Origin: Eulemur rufifrons
Lineage: Eukaryota; Chordata; Mammalia; Primates; Lemuridae
Reading direction: 5' to 3'
Assembly: GCF_041146395.1 (NCBI RefSeq)
Contig: NC_090989.1
Coordinates: 216,846,843 to 216,910,842, forward strand
DNA length: 64,000 nucleotides
Shown here piece after piece: positions 25,082 through 37,571 of this stretch (positions within the stretch are counted from its first letter, which is position 1; each line of letters opens with the position of its first letter). Both the position numbers and the translations under genes were made by a program. Under the pieces are notes generated by a model. That model did no database searches. It was not told where the DNA came from and saw nothing but the letters and a program-made list of their open reading frames with translations.

Positions 25082-25885
25082 TAGACATGCCTTTGTTATA
25101 TTTAGGATGCTTATTTTCCCACCTTATGTCAGTGTAGCAAAGATATAAGAAGACCTGCTTTAGGGTCATTCTTTTTTGTTTTATTTTATTTTTTAGGCTC
25201 GTTCGTTTTTCTTGAATTGTGATTAGCTTTTCATGACCTTGAGCTAGTTAACCTCTTGGAAGCCTCAGGTTTCCTACAAAAGCAGGGAAATAAAGATAAC
25301 AACCTCATAGAGTGATGGTAAATATTAAGTGGGTAAGTGGAGTGATTTTTTTTAAAGGAATTATTCATTACCCGATACACAGTGGGTGTGCAATGAATTT
25401 TACTATGATTATCACCATCACCATCTGAAAATGTCACTTTCACTTGCTCGTGTTTTACTCCCAGTACTACCTATAACTTCTGCTTTGACAAGGTGAGGCC
25501 TCGCTTGCCTAATTTTGCATAGCAACAGCTCCTTTCTTGGTATTACTATCTGCAGAAAAACTGCCCCCAGCTGCATGAATCCCACTGAGCACCTGACCGG
25601 GGAGTGGAAAAGGGCAGCCTAGGAAGTCTGGAAACAAAAACCACAGTGATAAGGAGTGTTGGAGGCGTGGGCTGAGGTCAGATTGCAGCTTGGGAGCAGC
25701 ACATGGGATTTTTTTTTCCATGTTAGACTCTACTTTAACTCTTTGTATGGAGAGTCCACAGTATTGTGACAGGTTGCTGATGAAAGAAAGCTCTTCTAAT
25801 TTAGTAGTTAAGTCTTCCTTTAGAGTACATGAAGTTTTTGTCATTTTATCCCATTTTATGTTAGGTTAACACTGCCATTTTTTCT
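25082..25885. other. Unassigned sequence just downstream of PCSK5
   Basis: No gene seen. It could hold an extended PCSK5 3' end if the hexamer at 25886 is not used. Confidence 0.4.
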
Positions 25886-25891
25886 TTTATT
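25886..25891 (-). promoter_or_regulatory. PCSK5: Candidate PCSK5 polyadenylation signal
   Basis: TTTATT on the plus strand (AATAAA on the gene strand) is the first canonical hexamer I find below the PCSK5 stop, giving a 3' untranslated region of about 0.8 kb. It is a single six-base match in AT-rich sequence, so usage is uncertain. Transcript 3'-end data would settle it. Confidence 0.3.
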
Positions 25892-26699
25892 ACTTTGATG
25901 TCTTAGCTGATGTTTCCTACCAGAAAAGGTCTCAGAAAATCATGAGGGTGCGATTCTTGGAAACTTGGTGGTTTCTTTCTCACTGGGCTCGCTGCTGCCT
26001 GTCTCCTGCCTGAGTTCCCTCTGCCCTTAGAATCTCAGTGACTCCGGATTACAGCAGGGGACCCAGAGCCCAGGGAACTCAGGGTTCCTCAGCTATGATG
26101 CTACTTGTCTTTTCTTTCCTCAACTCTAAATAAAACCTGAGCAGTCTCAGTAGGGTTGGTTTCTTCTGCTCACCTGGAGTGGTCTGGACTCAGTTGAGAA
26201 CTCTCTTTTCTTGGTCCTTACAAAACAAATCTCTACCTACAAACAACTAAAGGGATAGAAAAATCCCCTCAAGCCCAACAACTCTTTCATACCCCCATTA
26301 TCCCCAAAATTAATTAAAGAAAAATCAGAATACCAGAAGGCAGTAGACGTCTCCACAATGCAGTTTGGAAACAGAATGTCTATAGATCCACTGTGCTGTT
26401 TTTGTTTTTTAATCACATAAAAGAGTTTGTACAAATCTCACTTGTTTTCACTTCTTGCATTTTGTGTCTTGACATATTGTTTTGAGGAAAATGCTGCCGA
26501 ATTTTATCCTTGCTCCTCAATTATGGTTGAATAGGAGCTGTACATTGAGTCTAGCCACCCAAAAGAAGAGCAAAATATTTCTTACATATTCTGTTTGGAC
26601 TCATGGTTAAGAAGACAAATACCAACCCTTAGGCCTCAGCCTGGTGTGTGATGCGCACAGGCATGACTGCAAGTGAAATGGGGGAGAGGGGGCGTCCGT

Positions 26700-27103
26700 T
26701 TACTGGAAGGAGTAACTCTCATCATCGTATTCCAGCCCATCTTCATCATCGTCACCCAGCAGCCCATACTGAAATTTCCGGTAGACGGTGCCATCTTGGC
26801 CCATGTAGACAATGTCATCATCATCATCCTCATCGTAGTCCCGGTCCCTGTACTCAATCACCTGATCCTCTTCAAAGCTGGTGCTCTCTCGATAGCTGCT
26901 CTTATAGGAGTAAGACTTGTTGGGGTCAGCCAGCTTTTCATAGCCGAACTTTGCAGCTGGCTGGACTCTGCTCCGAGATTTCCTCCAGACGAGCACAGCC
27001 ACGCCAAGCAGAAGCACCAGCATGATGGAGGAGGTGATGAGCAGACCTGTCTTGGTGCGCTCAGCTGCAGACCCATCCCCGCTTGTTCGAAGGATACACT
27101 CGT
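26700..27103 (-). CDS. PCSK5: PCSK5 last coding exon (membrane segment and cytoplasmic tail)
   Basis: This is the terminal coding exon of the long, membrane-bound form of proprotein convertase 5/6, a secretory-pathway serine protease that cleaves prohormones, growth factors and adhesion proteins. The acceptor is TTCCAACAG at 27104-27112, and the exon opens with two bases that complete a codon begun in the previous exon. It encodes about 133 residues ending in a TAA at 26702-26700. They start ECILRTSGDG, followed by a hydrophobic span of about 22 residues (TGLLITSSIMLVLLLG then VAVLVW) and a basic stop-transfer stretch (RKSRSR). The tail has acidic clusters (YDEDDDDD; GDDDEDGLEYDDE) and ends ESYSFQ. 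In this family the tail clusters direct TGN/endosome sorting. The short soluble isoform lacks this exon. Identification is by recognition of the characteristic tail; the reading frame is intact. Confidence 0.95.
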
Positions 27104-29734
27104 CTGTTGGAAGAGGGGAGAGAGAAAAGGTAGGAGAGAAGAAATGGCATAGGGAAAATTGGTTACTGCGGTAAAGAACTTCACCTTTACTTTTCCAATG
27201 TGATATGGTAGAATCACTGTCTCTGGTGTTCTCAGAAGGCACACCACTCTACAGAATTGCAGCGTGTACACCACAAGGCTTCTAGCCTATGTTTCATGAA
27301 ACCAACAAATCCTTCTAGATAGTAGGTTAGTCTGAGGTCCAAAGAGTCCCCTTATTCCCATATCTCATGGATCAGTCTCCAAGTGCCCAACCTTAGCTAT
27401 TGATTCTTCTATTTTTCTCTGGAGAAAATATTTTATCTTGGGCCAAGTTTATAGTTATTGCTAAATGCTCTATGTTCTCTCCCAACTCTGATTGTTTTCT
27501 AAGACTAAGTCCTTTCCCCAGGCTGACTATCCCACCATTCAAGGGCAGGAGCAGATAATTTATAAAACCACTGCCTCTTATAACCATGTGGGGCTTTGGA
27601 AACGACTCAGGCAAATTTGTTGTTGCCAGTTGAAGAAACAAACTAAAGCCCACTGAGAGGGAGTGAATTTGCACATTGTCAGAGACAAGACCTTGTTTGT
27701 GGAACAATCAGAATTCAGATCTAGGAATTCTATCACCATGCTGCAGTTTAGAGACACTAGGACAAAATACTCCGACAACTGTTTTTTTGGCTTCTTGAAG
27801 TTTTGTAGCCCCAGCCTAGCCACAAAAGAATAGCTGTCTTTAAATCCTGACTAACAACTTGAGTGATGGGGGAATCTCCACTGTTACAATCAAGGTTTCT
27901 AAAGTGGAGAGCTCTGTCCCCTGTCATCCATCAAACTCTGTTTTGATGCCTTGATTGGAAACATGGAATCATCAAAACAATGTCAGAGAAGGAAGGATTC
28001 AACCATAACTTTAGCAATAAGATCATTTTTCTCACTTTTTGCTCATTTTTCTTGCTTTTCTCTCATTTTTTCAGGTTGTATGGTTTGGGTTATATATATA
28101 TGTATAGATATATATACACACACACATATATTTTTTTTTCTTTAACTCACTGGATGGGAGTGTGAAAGAGAGTATGAAAGAACTAGAGAAAAAAAACCTA
28201 TTAGGCCATGTTGGATGCACAAGTTGAAATACACAGTAGGTTTTCTATAAATATTTGTTGAACTACTTGGATCTGTCTTGTTCGAAGGTTACTTTTATGA
28301 GAGATTCTAGGTACATTCTGTATACTAGGTTAATAAATATAATATTGCTGCCATGTGTAATGACTTTTGCTTATTAAATAATAATCAACTAGATCTGATT
28401 CACCACCATTATTTATTTCTCTCTCGTTTTTGCTAATGCTAAACAAGTTTTCTATTTTACCATAACTTCCATTCTCATGAGATTTTACCCATCAAACTGA
28501 ATTGCCTCTTCTAAAGTAACAGCACTATCATTATTGCATTCATCATTAGCAATATCAACACCGAATTTTTCCCTGGAGGAAATACTAGAGCACTGGAGGG
28601 ATTGATAAGCAATCTCTGAGTGGTACTTTGAGATAAATACTGTCTGGAGCTATAGAATCAATATAATAAAAGACCTTTTAGAGTTGTTTAAGTTACTAGG
28701 GTGCCATATGCAATTATTCCTTACTTGCTATTCTCCGTATTAGGTCTGCAAAGTCAGGGTCAGCCTTTGAGACCTGGTTTCCTTGAAGAGGCACAGTATC
28801 TCAGTAAAGGAGGATCAGGTAATCAAAAGTGTTTGGATTTTTGCAGAGTCTCCCCAGTTGGCTCTTCAAGAGTCACAGAGGGACCGGGAAAGCGGACTAA
28901 ATAGTTTTTAGTTGATACAGGCTTTCAGAAACTCTGCATCCCACATGAACACACTTCTGGTTTCATTTAAAGGCATTGGTGTAGTGAGGGTTATTATCTT
29001 TAGCTGACACAGCTTGGTTATTAGACAATCAGCCCCTGAGGGTGGTTGTGTATGAAGAGCTGGGAAAACCAGCTGCTGATAGGGTGAGAAAATGAAAGAA
29101 GGAAATAATTAGTATGTGGAAAGACAGTGCTTAGAACCTAATTGGAAAGGCTGATCAAAAATGAAAAAGAAATGGCTGGTAGCAGTTACGGGTCTGGGGT
29201 TTTCTTTACTTACAAAGGGACAGATTCCCATAAATCTGACATCTCTTTTTGTCAGGCAATGGTACATTTGGACCCCAAGGAAATGATCTATTTCTGACCT
29301 AGACAGTATATTTTTAGGACATATGTTTTATTTTCAGAAAGAATCACTCCATTCAGAATCTATTTAAGTTTGTGGCCGATGAGAACCAAGTACCCACATG
29401 GATGGGGTTGAACATGGAAGACAACTGTGGGACTGGGACTTGGTAAAAGGGGTTTTGTTTCTTTTTATCCTTCAATAAAAGCTCATTTCTAAAATGCCAT
29501 GTGTCTCTCCTGGGTGGCCTGGATTTGAGCTGACTTCCATAGAATGACTCTTCAACAGAATCAACATAATATTGGCATCAGCTTCCTTGATAGTTGCTTC
29601 TTTTCCTTGTATTTACAGGAAGGAAGAAGAGAAAAAAAAGAACATAGTAAATTTATAAAGATAAAATTCTAGCTCTGCTTGAGCTCTGATGTTGGAGGCA
29701 ACAAAGGATCTAATTGCTAATGGGATTTTTGCTA
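27104..29734 (-). other. PCSK5: Last PCSK5 intron (most of it)
   Basis: The intron runs from 29987 to 27104 on the gene strand. It holds a microsatellite at 28.1 kb and a MIR at 29.74-29.89 kb, with otherwise unrecognised AT-rich sequence. Confidence 0.7.
28084..28140. repeat. AT/AC microsatellite in the last PCSK5 intron
   Basis: TATATATATATG, GATATATATACACACACACA and a T run. Confidence 0.85.
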
Positions 29735-29890
29735 TTGGTGTGAACGTGGGCATGCTAATCAAACCCATCGAGCCTCAGTCTCCTCATCTGTAAAACGGGA
29801 TTGATAATATCTACTTGTGAAGTGAGACAATGGACATGAAGGCTCAAGCACAGAAGGCACACAGCAGGCGCTCCATGAAAGTAGCTGTAC
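29735..29890 (+). repeat. MIR
   Basis: CCTCAGTCTCCTCATCTGTA and AAACGGGATTGATAATATC are the MIR core, about 100 bp from a PCSK5 exon. Confidence 0.75.
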
Positions 29891-29987
29891 TGATATTCCT
29901 GAGCTTGCCATCCTCCTGTCCCTCCGGTCCCCTCAGCTTCCTGAGGACACGCCCTTCCTTTGCAGGCTGCTCCTGCTCTCCCCTCAC

Positions 29988-30174
29988 CCGTGGTGTCGCG
30001 GCAGTCACAGCACTCCTGGGCTCGGGTGGGGTCCGAGGTGTTGCAACAGCGGAGGCAGCGGCTCTCATCCATGTGCAGCAGCAGGTTGGCCGGGCAGACG
30101 GTGCAGTTCTTGGCGCCAGGTCCCTTGCATTCCATGCAGCTCTCATGGCATTTTTCACAGCTAAATTTCTCTCC
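29988..30174 (-). CDS. PCSK5: PCSK5 exon, membrane-proximal cysteine-rich repeat
   Basis: The exon is 187 nt. The acceptor is TTCTTAACAG just above 30174 and the donor GTGAGGGG just below 29988. It opens in phase 0 with GGAGAG and ends with one base (G), which the last exon's AC completes to give aspartate before ECILRT. The product starts GEKFSCEKCHESCMEC and continues through KNCTVCPAN to RCLRCCNTSDP, AQECCDC and RDTT. It is a furin-like repeat with an unusual double pair of adjacent cysteines. Known role of the domain: the cysteine-rich region of PC5/6 binds TIMPs and heparan sulfate at the cell surface. The frame is open and matches its neighbours. Other-frame ORFs over this exon are shadows. 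Confidence 0.93.
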
Positions 30175-30687
30175 CTGTTAAGAAGAATCAGGAAGTTCCT
30201 TTTGAGCGCAGAGGGTTTAACAATGCACTGGAGTTCCCAGATGGGCGATCCATCTTGTCTCCATAAGGAGAGAGGCGTGTGGGGAACAGCAGAAAAATGG
30301 TGTGTTCTGAGGCCATTTTAACTGTGCTGGGTGAAAGACAGAACCAACTGTCTGCGACTGGATGGAACCATGGCTGGGCTCTGACCTCTGAGATTTGCTC
30401 TGAGTACCCATAGTGGGAGAACAGGCTTCTGGAATAGTTTGGGTTACAAACTGACAGATCATGTGCTCAAGGACACAGCTCAGGTCAAGGACTAGTTTTG
30501 TCTAGCCCACACTATGTTGATTTTTGCCATTTAAAACGTTGACTACCATGTCAGATGTATTTAACTCACGCTAGTTTTGAGCCCGGAGCCTCGTGAAGCA
30601 AAACCCTGCAGTTGGTTCATGAAAAGATTACTTGTTGATGTTCTCATTGTTACAATTAATACTGACAATTTAATTCTAAAAATGTGG

Positions 30688-30969
30688 GGTTGGGCACGGT
30701 GGCTCATGCCTATAATCCTAGCATTCTGGGAGGCTGAGGCAGGAGGATCGCTTGAGGTCAGGAGTTCGAGACCAGCCTGAGCAAGAGCGAGACCCCGTCT
30801 CTACTAAAAACAGAATAATTAGCCAGGTGTTGTGGTGTGTGCCTGGAGTTCCAGCTACTCGGGAGGCTGAGGCTGAGCCCAGGAGTTTGAGGTTGCTGTG
30901 AGCTAGGCTGATGCACAGCACTCTACTCAGGGCAACAGAGTAAGACTCTGTTTCAAAAAAAGAAAAAAA
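30688..30969 (+). mobile_element. Alu, strepsirrhine-like with internal deletions
   Basis: Shares GAGCAAGAGCGAGACCCCG and the TGAGCTAGGCTGA right arm, but lacks the AT-rich middle block and part of the right arm. Confidence 0.85.
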
Positions 30970-31814
30970 GTGAATTATATTGCATATAACTCATGCACAG
31001 AAAACAATAAAATATAACAAGTTAGAAATAATCATTTTGTTTTAATAAAACACTGTGGCCCCAGGGAAAAATTTCTTTTTTTCTAGTGTGGCAGTAAATG
31101 TGTTAATACATTTTGCATTCATTTCCCACACTTCAAAAGTGGGATATTTCACCTGTAAGTCAGTTCCTAATTTCTCTTTAAAAACCAGAAGACCTGTCAA
31201 CACTGGATTCATCACTCCCACATGGCAACGTCACAGAACGGAGTGGCAGCAGCCCCCTGTTTTTGCCCTCCTATTTGATACAGTCCCCAGCACTTGATGT
31301 TACGTCATCAACACATAGGTGATCAGTTTCCCCTTTACTTCAAACTTGAGCAATGGTTTTCTTTGACCCAGTGACCTTCTGTCAGTCGTGTTAGTTACCT
31401 GCTTGGCCTCTGCGGTTAGTACTGGATTCCTGCAGCCCAGCCCCAGAATAAGTTGTGACTGTGCAGCTAAAGCAGTTAAATCTCACTGGGACGAGAGTCA
31501 AGAGATGAGCAGAAAGTGGCTTCCTCCCGACAAGTTGCTCCTTGACCGGTACTGGAAACGTGGGTTAGGGAAGATACTTTCCTATTTTATTTCTGCAACT
31601 TTGGAAGTATGGTATAATAGAAAAAGACGAGGAATGGAAATGGCCTTTGTTGAGCACCTCGGTATGTTTCAGGTGCTGTTAAGGTGCTTTCTCAGCTGTT
31701 ACTATCTCATCCAATCCTGCATCTCAGCTGTTATCTCATCCAATCCCCCAGGTTCAATCTCAGCTTTGTTACTACTCAAGGGATCTTTTTTCCCCCCTGA
31801 GACATAAGGAAACA

Positions 31815-31925
31815 ATCATGTGATCTTTAGCAAATTATTTAACCTCTTGGAGCCTCAGTTTCTTCAAACTGTAATGAGGGCTGTTGTCAGAATTTAAAGG
31901 GAGCTCATATGTGAATATGTCGATT
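31815..31925 (+). repeat. MIR fragment
   Basis: TTTAACCTCTTGGAGCCTCA followed by GTTTCTTCAAACTG. Confidence 0.65.
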
Positions 31926-32059
31926 TGTGTTAATTTCCTCATGGAGAGATTTATTTTCTAAAGTTTGAAAACACAACCAAGACATTAGTGGACTCAGAAA
32001 ATCCATGGCTTCTACACAAGCTAATGAATCAATCTATCTTTCTGTCTTTCTTTCTTTCT

Positions 32060-32355
32060 TTTTTTTTTTTTTTTTTTGAGACAAGGTCTCACTCTGGCAC
32101 CCAGGCTAGAATGCAGTGACCATCGGATCATAGCTCACTGAAACGTTGAACTCCTGGGCTTAAGTGATCCTCCTGCCTGAGCCTCCCAAGTAGCTGGGAC
32201 TACAGGCACACACCACAACACCTGGTTAATATTTTATAGAGATGGGGTGTCTCACTATGTTGCTCAGGCTGGTCTTGAACTTCTAGCCTCTAGTGATCCT
32301 CCCACACTGGCCTCCCAAAGTGCTGGGATTACACGTGTGAGCCACCATGCCTGGC
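32060..32355 (-). mobile_element. Alu, AluJ-like
   Basis: Antisense dimer without the strepsirrhine block, ending GCCACCATGCCTGGCC. Confidence 0.9.
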
Positions 32356-32809
32356 CTGAATCCTTCTTTATACACTGTGAAGGGATAGAGGAAGGATCAA
32401 CAGGAAAGATCAACACCAGCTGTGTGGTTTCCACATTATTCACAGTTCCGTTTAGATGCAGAGAGATAAGAGAAGATAGTTTGTATTTCTGACATAATAT
32501 TCCTACGTAGACTGAAACTTGTACAGTCGTGAACAACAAATGTAGGGCCTCCTCATTATGGGTCCCTCAGTACCTAACTTCCCCATTATTTATTTTAGAT
32601 CTGCTCAGTCCCTTTGATTAAAGTTAAGGCTACAGTGCATAGCGCCATTATTCCATGATGCAATGGGAGAAGATTTTAAAATATTAAGCCTAAACTATAG
32701 TGAGTGTAAGAATTTCGGGACTTTCTGACTGCCCAGAATGACAGGGAGGAACTGAGCTCGTGTTTTTTTCTAGAGAGGTGAAAGGCAAACTCCCCCCAGC
32801 TCTCAGTAC

Positions 32810-32910
32810 CTCTCCCACTCTGTACTCCCCAACGAGACAGTCCGAGGCACAGATTCCTCCCATGAGATGGTAACTCCACACACAGGACAAGCAACTCAAT
32901 GCGCCTTTTC
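32810..32910 (-). CDS. PCSK5: PCSK5 exon, short cysteine-rich segment
   Basis: The exon is 101 nt, the shortest in the window. The acceptor is TTTCTTTCAG above 32910, preceded by a long pyrimidine run (the A-rich stretch at 32921-32937 on the plus strand). The donor is GTACTGAGAG below 32810. It takes one base from the 47.6-kb exon to make glycine, then reads KGALSCLSCVWSYHLMGG followed by ICASDCLVGEYRVGE, and ends in phase 0, so it joins directly to GEKFSCEKC. This is the second half of a furin-like repeat. It lies about 14.6 kb from the preceding exon, in the intron that holds the BZW1 retrocopy. Confidence 0.92.
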
Positions 32911-33499
32911 CTGAAAGAAAAAAAAAAAAAAACGATTCTAAGTTATGGGATTGACCTTCGATTTCAATCTCTGTCTTGGTTCCAGAACACTTAGGAGCAA
33001 AGAATGTGTCAAGTAAATTGAAGCAGAAGGGTGAATTGATTGAGGATATAGAAAGAAAAAAGTCTATGAGACAAAGTGAAGACCTAGAAATTAACTAATT
33101 AGTCCAATCTATGTAGACTCTCAGTCTGGAAATTGAGAATTTGGAGATGACACATCTTTTATTACAGCAAGAGTAAAGATTTTCAGAGAAGGAGAAATCA
33201 TTTACAAAGTTTATAAAGCCTTTGTTTATCATTCTGATTGTTGTTTAACTAGTGTGAAGGATAATACCAGCTGATTTGGAGGGTTCCAGTACTCAGTTGT
33301 TGAGTAAATCATAAATAGACAGTCTCTAATTGAGAAATAGCACTAGACTGGGAAGTTAAAATGTCAGGGCTCAAAGGACTTGGCAAATCATTTTGTTCAG
33401 TGTTCTCAATTTTGGGGTGGTGGTGGTGATAGGTACCTTTGAAATTCTCTTGAAAGCTATAAGCTGTCTTCTCAGAAATTTGACATCCTATTGATTTAT

Positions 33500-33640
33500 T
33501 ATTTTTTAAAGAAATGAAAACTAAGACCCAGATATGCAATGTTGCCCATCCAAAGTTACACAGGTAATGGTTGAATCAAAATTCAAATTCAGGTTTGCTG
33601 ACTCATAGTCCAGTGCTCTTTCTACCACACTATCTGCCTT
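33500..33640 (-). repeat. MIR, antisense
   Basis: GAAATGAAAACTAAGACCC, AAAGTTACACAGGTAATGG and AGTCCAGTGCTCTTTCTACC in antisense order. Confidence 0.7.
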
Positions 33641-34429
33641 AACACATGAACCACCAAATAGAGGAGTCTACAGTCTTTGTTTCCTGTGGAGGCAATATTC
33701 CTCTCTCCTAATCCAGACGCCCAAAGGATGACTGACCCAAACATTTCCTTCCATGTAGGTATCAATGGACAGATTCTGGAAAGAGTTTGGAGACAGGAGA
33801 CCTGAATTCTAGTTCATTCTGTTAGGAAGGTTCTGGTATTTTTGCTGAGAATTTTAAAGCAGGAGCATAAGAGAAATGGGCATAAACATGTACCTGGTAT
33901 TGTGAGTAGGAACTTGACATAGGTCTTCTGGTCAGAACCATACTGGACAGGGTGGTTAGTTGAACTTGAAGTAGAAGCATGGGCCCTATCCTTTACATTC
34001 ACAGTGTAGTGAAATTGACTTTTCATGGCTGATCTGTGAGCTCAATCATTTATAATGTTGTTTTTGTGGAAAAGTAAATTCTGAGCTCTGAACAACACCT
34101 TAGAGAATAAACTTTTATTACACAACTGCTTCTTAGGTTGGGGGCTGCCTGTAGTGATATAAATTCAAAACCACTTTATTTTTATCTTAGCTCTAGCTTC
34201 ATACAGAATTTCCTACATGTTCTGGAACATAATTGTTGTCTCTGATGGAAGAATCAATATTCTCCTACTTCCTTTTTTCTCTTCCCATCCTACATTTTTC
34301 TAAAATATAGCTTAGATGTCTTACTACAATGTTCAAAATACAAGAAGTTTTTTCCTTTTTTCTTTGTTTTTATTTTTTTTCTTACCTGAAAGTTGCTATG
34401 CAAACCGAAGAAGTTTTTATTTTTTAATG

Positions 34430-34822
34430 AAGAGAAATTAAGTGTAGACACATGATCTCACTTATACCTGCAATTTAAAAACAATTGAACTCATAGAAGT
34501 CAAGAGTAGAATGGTGGTTACCCAAGGCTGGGAGAATGGGGAGAATGGGGAATTGTTGGTCAAAGGATACAAAGTTTCAGTTGGGTAGGAGGAATAAGAT
34601 TTTTGAGATCAATTGCATTGCATGGTAGCTATAGTTAATGTGTTGCCTATTTCAAAATTGCTGAGAGAGTAAATTTCAAATGTAAATATTTGAGGTGATG
34701 GACATATTAGCTTGATTTAATCTTTCTACATTATATACATATATCATAACTTCACTTTGTACCCCATAAATATATACAATTATAATTTGTCATTTTACAA
34801 TTAAATAAAATAAATTAAGGGT
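34430..34822 (+). mobile_element. L1 3' end
   Basis: It carries L1 3' tail phrases in order (GATCTCACTTATACCTGCAA, AGTAGAATGGTGGTTACCC, TACAAAGTTTCAGTTGGG, GTGATGGACATATTAGCTTG, ATATACAATTATAATTTGTC) and ends in an A-rich tail. Confidence 0.8.
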
Positions 34823-36164
34823 AGAAAAAAATAAAAGGCAGTAACAAAGTTACATCACAAAATTCGTACCTTAAGGTTGGTTACATTTTCTAGAAGTCCA
34901 GCAACAATTTGGCTGAGGCCTAGATCCTGGGCAACACCCAAAGCCATTACCTGTCAGCTTTGGGTGACAAATTAATGACGCCATTTACATTTCCTACCTT
35001 GATTTATTGCAAACCCTGCACACTTAGAATACCCAGAATCTTCTGCAAAAGGCAGTTTATTGATTTCAAGAATGCTTTCTCTTGTTTTAAAGTTGAACAC
35101 CCTACATCTATCATTGCTTCTGAGGATCTCTTGGAAACTTGGGACGTAAAAGACAGGCATTTTGGCATTTCCCTTAAAATTCAGAACAGCTCACCACCTG
35201 CCTTCCCTCAGACTGACCCTCATGGGATGAATTCAACAAATGCAGAGCTACTCTTGGGATCTGTTCACAGGCATCGTTCCGCACAAAGAGAAGCAGCTTG
35301 GGAGAGTTAGAGGCTTTGGTTACTCAGCCTGGATTTCAATTCCAATTTTATGAGGAGGAAAAATGAAAAGTTAAATGTGTGAAGGCAAGGAATGAGCTAA
35401 TTATGGAGGCACCAGTTGCATACAAAGGTACATACCAGGCCCAAATGTGCTAAGCTTCCACACCCCAGCCCCTCTGACCCCCAGTGCTTTTAAGTATTTT
35501 CCTTTTTAACATCCTAAAATTATTGGGCAGTCAAAAGTGAATCAAATACAATTTAGTTGATAAATTCTCATTGAGGTTGCTAAATTTTTCCTGATTCTTC
35601 CATGTATCCTCATTGCTTACTCTGACAGCTAATGTTTTAAGGACAAAATTCACCCTTTTTTCCTACCCAATTTATATCCCAAGAGAAAACCTGTCCCCAA
35701 ATTTTGCAACCTATATGTTGCAAAGCCAGAAGACAGCACCACTGCTGGCTAGAAGATTCACTAGCCAGCAAAGCACATGTGTAGTATGGTGAAGAAAGGA
35801 CAGCCCAGGAAGTGGAAATGAGCACCAAAGACAGGAAGCTGCACCTGGGCAAGTTGCCAGGCTTCAGTGGAATACAGGAGGATTCTTGTTCCCATGGGCA
35901 TAAAAAAAAAAAAAAAATTACAGGAGGAGGCACAAACACTCAGGACATCTTCAAGATTCACCAGATACTCCCAGTCATCCCTTGAATACAATCTCAGGGA
36001 TACTGTGTTGATGAAGTTTCAAGACTGAGAATGTTCAAAGCCATCATTCTTAATTCTCTCAGGGAATTTCAAACCCAGTTAAAGAAATATATAGTTTTTC
36101 AAACTGTTCTTATGACATCATTAATCATTTCTCTAATCCCGGCAAAAATCTTTGGTCTTTTTTT

Positions 36165-36452
36165 CTTTTTTTTGAAACAGAGTCTCACTCTGTTGCCCAA
36201 GTAGAGTGCCTCGGCATCATCCTAGCTCACAGCAACCTCAAATCCCTGGGCTCAAGCAATCCTCTTGCCTCAGCCTCCCAAGTAGCTGGGACTACAGGCG
36301 CATGACACCACACCCAGCTAATTTTTCTATTTTTAGTAGAGACGGGGTTTCACTGTTGCTGAGGCTGGTCTTGAACTCCTGAGCTCAAGCAATCCTCCCA
36401 CCTTGGCCACCCAGAGTCCTAGGATTATAAGCGTAAGCCACTGTGCCCATCC
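36165..36452 (-). mobile_element. Alu, AluJ-like
   Basis: Antisense dimer without the AT-rich block, flanked by CAAAAATCTT on both sides. Confidence 0.9.
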
Positions 36453-37179
36453 TCCACAAAAATCTTAAAAAGCTGGTGGTGTCCTGTTTTGATTGGCTGA
36501 TGTTAGGGGACATTAACTTACCTAATGGTGGCTGCCTGGTCTTAATTTCAACCAAGTTCCCCGCTGCTAGCCCACTGCACAAGATGAGTGGGTTGGAATT
36601 AGGGGGTGAGATTTAGCAAATCAGAATACAGTATTTCATCTGGCAACCCTAGTTGGAATAGAGGTCCCACACATCCAGCATTGGTGGTATCAGAGACACT
36701 TTCAACTTAAAAAAAAAACCCTTATAGAAAGCCAATATTTTCCACCATACGGCCAATGACAATATCAGCTTTCACCATTCCCATCCCACCCTCAATTCAA
36801 TGTTTTCTCATTTGTTATCTTACTCTGATTAAAAGTTTTGAGTGGCAACCCTATGTGTCTTTGGAATGAGAAAAGAGGACACATATTAATGATTATTTAA
36901 TGCAGTTTATCTGGACGGCTAATTCTTTCACAGGATGGAGTGGGCTGTGGATGGGCGAAGACTGGGAACCGCTGTGGGGTAGAGCTTTCACGGAGTTGCC
37001 TTCAGGGCTGCCTGGCAATGGTGGGGACAGGCAAAGCGAGTGCACGGGATGGGGCTCTAAGATCGCTCCTCTGCTCCCTCTCGAGCAGCTCTGCCTGGTT
37101 GGTTTACATAGCAGCGTTCAGTCTAAGAGTCCATGTGAGGAAAGTGGCTACAGCCAAAATCTCATTTGGAACCACTGCT

Positions 37180-37495
37180 CTAGATTATAAGTGTGCCAGC
37201 CAATCCAGTAGCCACTAGCTACATGGCTACCGAGCACTTCAAACGTGGCTAGTCCAACTTGAGTTGTGTAAAATAAATATTGGCTTTCAAAGATAGTACA
37301 AAAAGATGTCAACTATCTCAATAAGTTATATGTTTATTACATATTCAAATATTACTATTTGGATATAGTAAATAAAATATACTGTTAAAATTAATTATAT
37401 GTGTTTCTTTTTATATTTTTTAATGTGACTACTAAGAAATTTAAGATTACATGAATGGTTTGGGCTTTATTTCCATTGGCAGTGCTGATACACCA
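37180..37495 (+). mobile_element. MER-type DNA element, unnamed
   Basis: CCAGTAGCCACTAGCTACAT, GAGCACTTCAAACGTGGCTA and TTTTTAATGTGACTACTAAG are phrases of a widely dispersed mammalian element ending in a short inverted repeat. Confidence 0.5.
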
Positions 37496-37571
37496 ATAAG
37501 TAACGGTTAACAAATTAACCTGGGCTGCAGGAACCTTGACTATTTTGTTCACAGTTGTATGGACATTGTCT

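Larger units (their letters stand above)
30175..32059 (-). other. PCSK5: PCSK5 intron, left part
   Basis: Holds one Alu (30.69 kb) and MIR-type traces (31.6-31.9 kb). No further cysteine-rich coding, which agrees with the direct phase match of the flanking exons. Confidence 0.7.
32911..37179 (-). other. PCSK5: PCSK5 large intron, 3' part
   Basis: Apart from the listed MIR, L1 and Alu, the stretches 33641-34429, 34823-36164 and 36453-37179 show nothing I recognise. No coding exon is needed here by phase. Confidence 0.6.
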